Position numbers and translations under genes: made by a program. This document shows, piece after piece, positions 1-6,964 of a stretch of DNA of 26,460 nucleotides. The notes under the pieces are model-generated. The model did no database searches and had not been told where the DNA came from. It saw only the letters and a program-made list of their open reading frames with translations. The number at the start of each line of letters is the position of its first letter. Positions within the stretch are counted from its first letter, which is position 1. Origin of the DNA: Strigomonas culicis (Eukaryota; Euglenozoa; Kinetoplastea; Trypanosomatida; Trypanosomatidae); the NCBI GenBank assembly GCA_000482145.1, contig AUXH01000238.1, positions 1 to 26,460 on the forward strand, written 5' to 3'.

Positions 1-2302
1 TCGCGGCGCCGGGCAGCGGCGCCAGGCCGCCGCGGCCGGGGCTGTCGCGGTCCGCGTCCGCGAGCAGCGACCCCGCGCAGGCCGCGCCGATGGCGGCGCG
101 CGTCTTGATCTCCTTCAGCGGCGACGCGCCCTCACTGGCCGTGCTGGCGCTCACGGTGAGGCTGCTGGCCAGCCGCGGCCGCGCGGCGGCGGCGGCGGGG
201 CGGCTGCCGAGGGGCTCCGCGCTGCCGGGCCGAGCCGCGCGGCTCGGCGTGATGAGCGTCCGGCGGCGCTGGAAGGAAAAGAGCTGCTCGTCGCTGTCGT
301 CATCGTCCTTTTCGCTCGCGTCGCCGTCCGTGGCCGCCTCCGCGCCGCCGCGCGCGCGTGAGGGGTGGTCCCCCCGCGGGCCGGAGACACTGGCCGGCCG
401 TCGGCCGTTCGATTGGCTCTGCGCGCCGTAGCGCGTGCGGTCGGCGTCCTCGACGGACGACGACGACGACGACGACGACCCACTCAGCAGCGACACGATG
501 ATCGCCTGGCCTCGGCGCGTCCCGCTCTTCACCCCAGCCGCCGCGCTGGAGACGCCGCCGCCCTTCTCGTGGAAGGAGTGCGTGCTGAGCGACGTGCGCC
601 GCTGGCCGGGGCCGCCGCGGTCGACCGGCAGCGGGAGGATGGCCGCCAGCGGCGCCGCGGCCGCGCGGCGGTAGCTCGCCTTCCCCGCGTGCCAGGGCTC
701 CGCACCGCCGCCCGCGACGGCGTCGTCCGTGTCGTCGCCGTCCACCACGGGGATATCGTCGAAGAGCGCTTTGCGCACGCCGGCGGGGGCTGCGGCGCCC
801 GCGTCGGCCTCCGGCGGCGGCCCCGGCATCTCCGGGCTCTCCTCCACGCGCTCCAGCACGAGGCTGTTGCCGCTGCCGCCGGCCGCAAAGAGGTTGGACT
901 GGCTGCCGTTGACGCTCGTGGTGCCGCGGCCCTGCTGGCGCTTCAGCTTGCTGAGGCTCCCGGCCAGACTCGCGCTGCTCTTCATGTTCTCCCGCACGAC
1001 TTCCTTGCCGCCGTTGAGAATGATGTCCTCGTCGTGATGGACCTGCTGAAGGTGCCGCAGCCGCGCGGCCTCCTCCGCCTTGCGCTGCTGCGCACGGGCC
1101 CGCCGGCTGTGCTGCGGGCAGCTGCGCCGCAGCACGTGCACAAACGTCGCGGGGTCGATCGCGCTGTCCGCCGCGGCGGTCGCGTCCGTCGTGCTCTCCG
1201 CCGGTGAGAGCAGGCTGGACCTCATGTCCGCGTACTGCCGGCGGAGGAAGTCGACCGGCATCCCGGCGGCAGCGCCGCCGCTCGGCAGCCGCTGCGGCGC
1301 CGCGCCGGCCCCGCTGCCATCGACGCGCGGCGACGGCAGCGCCTGCAGCTTGAGGCTGGTGCGGCGGCTCGCCGGCAGACACGAGAGCGCGCCGCCGCCC
1401 TCCGCGCCCATCCCGGGCGGCTCCAATGGCGGTGCCGGCCGCGGGGGGCCACCGGCAGCAGACGGGGGCGTCGTGGCGGCGCCCGGCAGGCTGTGGCGCT
1501 GGAATATGTGCTTCGCGCGGAAGGAGTGGGGTCGCCCCGCGTGGCCGTTGCTGGCGCTGCCAGCCGCCGCCGCGTTCGCGCTAGTTGTGCCATTGCCGTT
1601 GGTGTCTGGAGCGGCCGGCAGCGATGACGTGGAGGAATTGGGCGTGTCCAGCCCGCTGGCCGTGGCCGCGCCGTTGCTCCCCGGCGCCCCTTTGGCGTGC
1701 GCGGCGGTGGTCACGGAGACGGGCACCGGCGGCGGCTTGGAGGGCAGCAGCAGGCTGCCCTTGCTCTGCGGCCTGCTGCTGGGCGGGGTGTTGCTTGTCA
1801 GGCTCCAGCCGCTCTCCGAGCGCGGCAGCCCCGCCGCGGACGCGCCGGTGGCACCCGCACCGCCGTAGCTCACCGGCGCGTAGGAGGGCTGGAACGTCAT
1901 GGATGGCGACGGTATCGTCATGCTAGCACCCGCATTTGTATTATTGGTATTGGTATTATTATTATTTGGACAATTGCCGTAGCTCGTGGAGGAGTTGAGG
2001 GAGGCGCTGGTGGTGCGCGTCAACAGCGGTGGGCGCACCGGCCGCATCCGCGTCTGCGGCATGGCGGTGCTACTGCTGCCGCAGCTCGCGTGGTTGAGGC
2101 TTTGGTTCATGCTGTGACGACCCGCGTAGGCGACCGGCGCGCTAGGGAAGGAGAGCATGGGCGAGCTCAGCGCCGCCGGCGTGCCGCCGCGCGTGGCTGG
2201 CATACTGGAGCTCAGGAGAGGCTGTACACGCGGCTCCGCAGTGGCGCTATGAGCAGCATCACCACGGTCAGATGAGAGGGCCATGGGGACCTGCGTCATC
2301 AT
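1..2302 (-). CDS. Hypothetical low-complexity protein, 3' end beyond window (partial)
   Basis: An open frame with no stop runs from an ATG at 2302 to the left edge, about 767 codons, so the C-terminus is missing. The two first codons are both ATG, another in-frame ATG lies at 2284, and an in-frame stop sits just upstream at 2321-2323. The product is rich in Ser, Ala, Gly, Pro and Thr and is probably mostly disordered. It has an Asn/Thr tract near residues 113-122 (written in AT-rich AAT/ACC codons), a run of eight Ser near residue 609-616 (seven TCG codons), acidic patches and Arg/Ser stretches that could be phosphosites. A short charged, possibly coiled segment (RKAEEAARLRHLQQ) lies near residues 397-411. 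I recognise no domain. A conserved domain, such as a kinase domain, could lie in the missing part, but nothing seen here shows it. Reading-frame confidence comes from the absence of stops over 2.3 kb and the shared strand and GC-rich third positions. Confidence 0.75.
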   Translation of the reverse strand, partial: MMTQVPMALSSDRGDAAHSATAEPRVQPLLSSSMPATRGGTPAALSSPMLSFPSAPVAYAGRHSMNQSLNHASCGSSSTAMPQTRMRPVRPPLLTRTTSASLNSSTSYGNCPNNNNTNTNNTNAGASMTIPSPSMTFQPSYAPVSYGGAGATGASAAGLPRSESGWSLTSNTPPSSRPQSKGSLLLPSKPPPVPVSVTTAAHAKGAPGSNGAATASGLDTPNSSTSSLPAAPDTNGNGTTSANAAAAGSASNGHAGRPHSFRAKHIFQRHSLPGAATTPPSAAGGPPRPAPPLEPPGMGAEGGGALSCLPASRRTSLKLQALPSPRVDGSGAGAAPQRLPSGGAAAGMPVDFLRRQYADMRSSLLSPAESTTDATAAADSAIDPATFVHVLRRSCPQHSRRARAQQRKAEEAARLRHLQQVHHDEDIILNGGKEVVRENMKSSASLAGSLSKLKRQQGRGTTSVNGSQSNLFAAGGSGNSLVLERVEESPEMPGPPPEADAGAAAPAGVRKALFDDIPVVDGDDTDDAVAGGGAEPWHAGKASYRRAAAAPLAAILPLPVDRGGPGQRRTSLSTHSFHEKGGGVSSAAAGVKSGTRRGQAIIVSLLSGSSSSSSSSVEDADRTRYGAQSQSNGRRPASVSGPRGDHPSRARGGAEAATDGDASEKDDDDSDEQLFSFQRRRTLITPSRAARPGSAEPLGSRPAAAAARPRLASSLTVSASTASEGASPLKEIKTRAAIGAACAGSLLADADRDSPGRGGLAPLPGAA

Positions 2303-3062
2303 ATTTGTTTTGTTCCCTTTCTACAACAATTAAGGGTTAACTAGGACGGATGTATGGGAATGCGTATGTGCTTCCCGTTGAATGCCAAAAAAAAAAGGAA
2401 TAAAGAAAGGAAAAATAATAAGTTAGAAAAAAAAATAAACACACAAAAAGAGATCCACAACAACCAACAATAAAAAAGTGAAAAGAACTCTAAAAAAAAA
2501 ACAACACTTACAACAACAACAACAAAAAAAAAAGACGTGAAGGTGCCTCAATACAACTTACTCTTTTTGTGTATATATGGATGTTTACGTATGTAGTATG
2601 AATGATAGTAACGTCTTTTTTTAAAAATATTTACGAATAAAAGAAGAAGGAAAAAAGCAAACAAACAGACAAACAAGAACAAAAATATATAGGTAATAAA
2701 AACAGCAAAAAAAACCTACTACGAACAAAACACTTGCGTTTTATTCGTACCCGTGTTTTTTTTATTCCACTGGCTTTGTAATATAGGTATAGAGAAAAAA
2801 AAGAGGAGAGAGGTAAATGCCGTTTGTATAATCTGTTCTGACCTGCAGTGTCATGTGGCTACCAAGCTTCATACCTTCAGTCACTCACACCACCAAACTG
2901 TCTGCCGCCACTTACACTCGCACACTTTTTTTTTTCTTTCTTATTCGATAGCAATACTGTACAAGCACGCACACACATGCACACACTCGCATATGGAGTA
3001 ATAATAATACAAAAAAACAAACAAGTAAGTCATGATAATAATAATAATGATAAACGATCGTG
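2303..3062. other. Intergenic spacer, AT-rich
   Basis: It separates the 289-residue gene from the left-edge gene and should hold the 3' UTR of the former and the splice acceptor of the latter. It contains A-runs (2386-2396, 2525-2534), CA-rich stretches (2885-2995) and ATA/ATT repeats (2998-3055). A single AGGGTTA near 2334 is an isolated match and not telomeric. I see no minus-strand gene. Confidence 0.6.
2371..2416 (-). promoter_or_regulatory. Predicted trans-splice acceptor for the gene starting at 2302
   Basis: On the minus strand a T/C-rich tract (2387-2415) is followed by its first AG at 2372-2371. This would give a 5' UTR of about 68 nt. It is inferred from the kinetoplastid rule of polypyrimidine tract plus first AG. 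Confidence 0.5.
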
Positions 3063-3932
3063 TTAGTCATCGGAGGGCATAAATCCATACGAGCTTCGAT
3101 TGCCAAGCCCTACTTGTTCATTCCGCACAAGCGCCTCAACAGCGTCCGTGGCCGGCAACATGTTCGTCTGCGGCCCTTCTCCCGGCACGAGGTAGGCCGC
3201 GAGCTCCGCCGGCGAGTGCTGCGCCGCCCACCCGTATCGCTTATGCAGACTTCTGTACTTTTTGATGCGCAGCAGCTCATACAGGAGGCGCCGCTCGTAG
3301 CGGCCACGAGCGAGGGCGCGCTTGTAATGCAGATAGTCTGCTGCCGCGGGCCGGCCCAGCGATGGGGCGTCGAGCAGCGCGTTCTGATAGAAGGCTCTTT
3401 GGATTTTACGCCTGTAGTGGAAGTGGGAGGCGGTTTCCGAAGCGTTGAGCTTATTCTTCCTCGTGTTGTTATCCCAGTTGGGGGGCAGATAGGTGTTCAG
3501 CACCTGGCGCACTTCTAGCTCGTCCTTCGTGTGTTCATGCCGCGTCGCAGGAGGCAGCGCGATACGATAGGCGGTCAGCGTGTCGATCAATTGTCTTTCA
3601 TTCGCATCCGCGTTCATACGCACTTGAAGTTGCTTCAGTATGGTGTCTCGCGATTCCCCCTCCTGCCCCTTTTCGCTCCGCAATCGGAGCTCCAGAGCAC
3701 GCAGCCGCCGTAAACAGGGCTCGTTTTTTTCTGTCTTTTCAATGAGGAGCAGAAGGGAATCCTTCTTTTCTTGTGGTGTCCGATGCGGATGCTTACCTTT
3801 AGGCGTTGAATCTTCCGCAGAGGCCGCGGGGCGGTGCGGGGCTCCCAACTCGGCGGACAGAAAGAGAAGCTCCAAGTACAGATCTTTCACCCGCTTGTTT
3901 ATGTACGACAGAGCACAGCTGGGCCTCAACAT
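3063..3932 (-). CDS. Hypothetical basic protein with LYR-like N-terminus
   Basis: Complete 289-residue ORF from an ATG at 3932 to a TAA at 3065-3063, with a splice-acceptor signal 25 nt upstream. I do not recognise the family with confidence. The N-terminal segment (residues about 10-29) reads VKDLYLELLFLSAEL, which resembles the LYR helix of small mitochondrial proteins (usual core LYRELL), but the Arg is replaced by Leu. Lys/Arg-rich and Gln-rich helical segments follow (about 55-110). A Tyr/Arg-rich stretch (about 170-235) contains repeated YxxxL and RR motifs. The basic charge and aromatic pattern would suit a kinetoplast mitoribosome or assembly protein, and a mitoribosomal gene (bS6m) lies 2.2 kb upstream in the unit. 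That role is inference only. It is less GC-rich than its neighbours but keeps one clean frame. Confidence 0.75.
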   Translation of the reverse strand: MLRPSCALSYINKRVKDLYLELLFLSAELGAPHRPAASAEDSTPKGKHPHRTPQEKKDSLLLLIEKTEKNEPCLRRLRALELRLRSEKGQEGESRDTILKQLQVRMNADANERQLIDTLTAYRIALPPATRHEHTKDELEVRQVLNTYLPPNWDNNTRKNKLNASETASHFHYRRKIQRAFYQNALLDAPSLGRPAAADYLHYKRALARGRYERRLLYELLRIKKYRSLHKRYGWAAQHSPAELAAYLVPGEGPQTNMLPATDAVEALVRNEQVGLGNRSSYGFMPSDD

Positions 3933-4255
3933 AGTATGGGAGCAGTTAGCTTTGCACTAATAAAAGGAAAACACAATCGTTTTTTTTTTCAAAAGAGGCG
4001 ATAGATAAGGGTGAGAAACCATATTCTTTTTTTTTCATTGTGCTTCGAAAGCCACGAAGTCCTTACTCTCTCTTTATCACCCCCCCCTCTCCCACATGTG
4101 GGTTCACACCCTCATTTACAAACACATCGGAGTTACTTCCTTGTTCTTTCTTTTCGTAATAGTATAGCAGGATAGCAGGGCAGAGCAAACAAAAAAAAAA
4201 CCAAGAGATAATCTGACAAGTAAACACACAAATACATATGCGTGTATAGATGGTT
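3933..4255. other. Intergenic spacer
   Basis: AT-rich spacer with a T-run at 3980-3989 and a C-run at 4081-4087. A 12-bp palindrome (CCCACATGTGGG) sits at 4091-4102; one such palindrome is expected by chance in a window this size. I see no gene. Confidence 0.6.
3957..3975 (-). promoter_or_regulatory. Predicted trans-splice acceptor for the 289-residue gene
   Basis: On the minus strand a T-rich tract (3975-3961) runs directly into an AG at 3958-3957, leaving a 24-nt 5' UTR before the ATG at 3932. Confidence 0.5.
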
Positions 4256-5854
4256 TTAGGAGAGGGAGAAACAGCGCTTCACCTTCTCCAGCAACACACT
4301 CTGCAGGACGCTCCGCTCTGTCCTGCCGCCGTCCGCCTGGTGCGCGCGCCGCTCCGTGGCGTCCGTCGGCATGAGGATGAGCCGCCGCGCCTCCGCGACG
4401 AAGGCGGCGCTGCGGGACTGCTCCAGGATGCGCAGTACGCTCGTTGCCAGCGCCCGGCACCAGGCCTCGTGCTCGCCGCAGCTGAGGTCGCCGCGCCCCC
4501 GCGCGGGGCCCGCGGCGAAGAGCTCGTGGTGGTGCTGGCAGGCCAACTCGCGGACCGCGCCGCCGATGCACTGCGCGGCGTGCGCCGCGAAGATCTGTAG
4601 AAACGAGACGTCATCGCTGCTCTGTGCATCAGGCGGGCGGCCGTGCGCGTGCTGCGCGGCGCGCCAGACAGCGAGCGGCACATCGAGGATACACACCATG
4701 TTCTGGATGGGAGGCACCGCGCTGGCGGTGGTACTATTACCTTTTTGATCGTACACGACATGGTAGCTGGTGCCAATATCGGCCATGCGGCACACATCAT
4801 CCGGCAGAGGCGTGGTCTGTCCATCGGCGGCCGCGGCGCCGGCCAGCCGCGCGCGGGGGTGCCAGGCCGCGGCCAGCGGCAGCTGCCGCGCGATGCAATC
4901 GGTCGCGAAGCGCTTCATGAAGGAAAAGAGCCGCGCGGCCTGCGCCTCCGCGGTGCCCTCCCCCCGCGCTTGGTCCGCCCGCTCCTCGGTCGGCCGGCGG
5001 GGTGGCTGTGTGTGCAGCACCCCGTGCGGCGCGTGCAGCAGGAGTAGCGCCAGCCGCGGCGCCGCCGCCGTCGCCGCCGCCGTCGCCGCCGCCGCAGGGG
5101 CTGCGATGTTCGCGTCCAGCACGACCGCGCAGCGCGTCTGCTGCCGCAGCTGCGCCAGGAGGCCCGCGTACGCGCCCCCCTCCCTCGCCCCCACGTGCCG
5201 CTGTCGTTTTGCAGCCGTCTCGCAGGAGACGAGGGCGGCCTCCACCCCTCCCTCGGCCTCGTCGTCGGCGGCGGCGGCGTCGTCTTCTGCGCTGTCCGTG
5301 TACACGCCGTACAGGTGGGACTGCAGGTAGCCGTCCTTGTCCCTCCCCCACGTCAGCAAGGGCATGAAGGGGAAGAGCTGGACCTCGAAGGTGCGGATGC
5401 CGGCGCCACCCCCCTCCGCGCCTTCGCCCTCGTGCCGCAGGCGGCGTGGGTCGCTCCCCTCCAGACCGCGGCGCGGCGGCTGCACGAAGAGACCGTAGAT
5501 GGCGCACTGCCGCTGCAGGGCTACGCACCACTGGATGGGCACGCCCGGCGGCGCAAGGGCCGCCGCCGGGCGTGGGCGGTGACGCACGACGTACTCTGCG
5601 AGCACCTCCTCCTCCGCCATCTCCGCCGCGGCCACGAACTGCACGACGAGGCCGTGGAGACAGCGGTCTTGCTCGTTCGCGTCGGCCAGTTCGTGCAGCA
5701 ACGCGGGCAGTCGCGGCGGTGGTGCAGGGCCGCCGCGGTGGCGCGCGGCGGCCGCGGCCTCCGGCAGCACCAGCCGCACCAGCGTCGCGCGGCCGTGGCG
5801 GAGGAGCGCGCCCGGCAGCTGCTGCAGGAACGCGGTTGGGCTGTAAACCTCCAT
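4256..5854 (-). CDS. Hypothetical protein, 532 residues, family not recognised
   Basis: Complete ORF from an ATG at 5854 to a TAA at 4258-4256. Two regions look folded. The first (about 1-190) contains PIQWCVALQRQCAIYGLFV and a conserved-looking LFPFMPLLTWGRDKDGYL motif near 160-177. The second (about 305-532) has the stretch YHVVYDQKGNSTT near 364-376 and several amphipathic helices up to the C-terminus. Between them are an acidic Asp/Ala/Glu insert (about 188-206) and an Ala-rich tract of GCC/GCG codons (about 251-265), both likely disordered. I see no signal peptide, membrane segment or catalytic motif. Another long minus frame overlaps (4797-5924), but it is Arg/Gly/Pro-rich in the way shadow frames of GC-rich genes are. 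The frame chosen here has the more balanced composition and a start next to a splice signal. It is probably a conserved trypanosomatid protein of unknown function. Confidence 0.75.
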   Translation of the reverse strand: MEVYSPTAFLQQLPGALLRHGRATLVRLVLPEAAAAARHRGGPAPPPRLPALLHELADANEQDRCLHGLVVQFVAAAEMAEEEVLAEYVVRHRPRPAAALAPPGVPIQWCVALQRQCAIYGLFVQPPRRGLEGSDPRRLRHEGEGAEGGGAGIRTFEVQLFPFMPLLTWGRDKDGYLQSHLYGVYTDSAEDDAAAADDEAEGGVEAALVSCETAAKRQRHVGAREGGAYAGLLAQLRQQTRCAVVLDANIAAPAAAATAAATAAAPRLALLLLHAPHGVLHTQPPRRPTEERADQARGEGTAEAQAARLFSFMKRFATDCIARQLPLAAAWHPRARLAGAAAADGQTTPLPDDVCRMADIGTSYHVVYDQKGNSTTASAVPPIQNMVCILDVPLAVWRAAQHAHGRPPDAQSSDDVSFLQIFAAHAAQCIGGAVRELACQHHHELFAAGPARGRGDLSCGEHEAWCRALATSVLRILEQSRSAAFVAEARRLILMPTDATERRAHQADGGRTERSVLQSVLLEKVKRCFSLS

Positions 5855-5890
5855 GAAGGTGGGAGTGGAATGATGCTTTTTTTTTTGAAC

Positions 5891-5918
5891 CTTTTAACAA
5901 GTGATGGAGGAAGGTAGC
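5891..5918 (-). promoter_or_regulatory. Predicted trans-splice acceptor for the 532-residue gene
   Basis: On the minus strand a short C/T-rich tract (5918-5905) is followed by its first AG at 5892-5891. The 5' UTR would be about 36 nt. The tract is weaker than at neighbouring genes. Confidence 0.4.
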
Positions 5919-6097
5919 GTCCATTGTATAGCATCACATAACAACAAGAAACAGAGCGGACCATAGTGCTCAAGCGCTCTAACAAACCAACCTCACAAAG
6001 TACACATGCATAATTATGTAGATAACAAAACAACGACCACAACAAGAGTATTAAAACACCAACCATGGCAAACGCTGTGCCAGATACGCCCCCACCC

Positions 6098-6634
6098 TCA
6101 ATTCCGCAAATAGTTGGACCAGCGGGTGCGCGAAAACTCCTTCCAGTTCTGGTCGAGCTGTTCGTAGACGTCGCCGCTGACCTGCGGGGGCCAGTGGATC
6201 TCCTCCTCGAGCCGCGTGAAGGTGTCGAGCGGGAAACCCTCCACCTTGTACTTCCGCTCCTCGCGCAGCCCGGCGGTCGTGCTGGTGTCGCGGCCGTCCG
6301 TCGCGTCGTAGCCCGCCATGGACAACCCTACCGGCCGCTCCAGGTTGTGGAGGCGCAAAAGGATCTGCACGTCGCTGTGCTCGCGCATCATCTTCTCCAC
6401 CTTGTGCATCTGCTCCTCGCCCATGTCGACCTGCAGCGTCATGTAGCGCGCGTAGGGGATCGCCGTCTGGTCCGCGTCGCGGAAGAGGTGGTACGGGCGC
6501 AGGATGCCCTCGTTCTTGAAGCTGCGGATGAGCCCGTTGTGTTGGTAGATGTGCCGCGCGATCTCGCGGAGCGCCTGCGAGGTCGGCAGCCGCGGGCGCG
6601 GCTTCATGACCAGCACGAACGCGTAAAAGACCAT
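6098..6634 (-). CDS. Mitochondrial small-subunit ribosomal protein bS6m
   Basis: 178-residue ORF, ATG at 6634, TGA at 6100-6098. Residues about 1-105 fit the bacterial S6 fold. A first strand (MVFYAFVLVMKPRP) is followed by a helix (SQALREIARHIYQHNG). Next come a strand with the typical LRPYHLFRDADQ turn, the strand ARYMTLQVDM, a second helix (EEQMHKVEKMMREHSDV) and the last strand QILLRLHNL. This order and the tyrosine/proline near LRPY are what S6 proteins show. The last 70 residues are a charged, Trp-containing extension not found in bacterial S6, as is common in kinetoplastid mitoribosomal proteins. S6 binds the central domain of small-subunit rRNA next to bS18. A targeting peptide is not obvious; the N-terminus begins almost in the S6 fold. 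The assignment rests on pattern recognition of a divergent family. Confidence 0.75.
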   Translation of the reverse strand: MVFYAFVLVMKPRPRLPTSQALREIARHIYQHNGLIRSFKNEGILRPYHLFRDADQTAIPYARYMTLQVDMGEEQMHKVEKMMREHSDVQILLRLHNLERPVGLSMAGYDATDGRDTSTTAGLREERKYKVEGFPLDTFTRLEEEIHWPPQVSGDVYEQLDQNWKEFSRTRWSNYLRN

Positions 6635-6964
6635 TTATGATGAAGTACTACTACAACCCTTTTATCCAAGTATCACTATATATATACTTACTTTTCCTTT
6701 GCTGGAGAAAGAAAGGAGATTCAATAAACGCAGGCATGAAAGACAAGTCAGGAGACGCATGTTCACTAAAAGCAACAGCAGCAGTGATATCCACTTTTTA
6801 CAAGAGGCACGATTCCTTTCTTTCCTTGTTGCTCAAAGATACACGTTAAGCCGAAGCACAAAGACTCCCCCTTTTTTTGTTCTTTCACCAGATAACAAGA
6901 ACAACAACAACACTAAATGTACACGCACAGCAAAAAAAAAAAAGGAAAAGAAAAAAGAGTGGAA
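6635..6964. other. Intergenic spacer
   Basis: AT-rich 330-bp spacer between COG6 and bS6m. It has a short (AT)n run near 6677-6686, an ACA/AAC-rich stretch at 6897-6912 and an A-run at 6931-6942. Apart from the bS6m acceptor I see nothing in it. Confidence 0.6.
6702..6722 (-). promoter_or_regulatory. Predicted trans-splice acceptor for bS6m
   Basis: On the minus strand a C/T-rich tract (6722-6704) ends directly in CAG, with the AG at 6703-6702. This leaves a 5' UTR of about 67 nt. Confidence 0.55.

Noticed and set aside
365..1207. Plus-strand ORF of 280 codons, Arg/Ala-rich
   Set aside because: It is the exact antisense frame of the minus-strand gene starting at 2302; its Arg run mirrors the Ser (TCG) run of that gene.
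300..1382. Minus-strand ORF of 360 codons
   Set aside because: It is an Arg/Gly/Pro-rich shadow in another frame of the longer gene, which runs open from 2302 to the window edge.
2334..2340. AGGGTTA telomere-like motif
   Set aside because: Single copy only, expected by chance.
4091..4102. 12-bp perfect palindrome in a spacer
   Set aside because: Several 12-bp palindromes are expected by chance in 26 kb, and nothing around it suggests a function.
4797..5924. Minus-strand ORF of 375 codons
   Set aside because: Low-complexity Arg/Gly/Ala composition typical of a shadow frame; the 532-residue frame is more protein-like.
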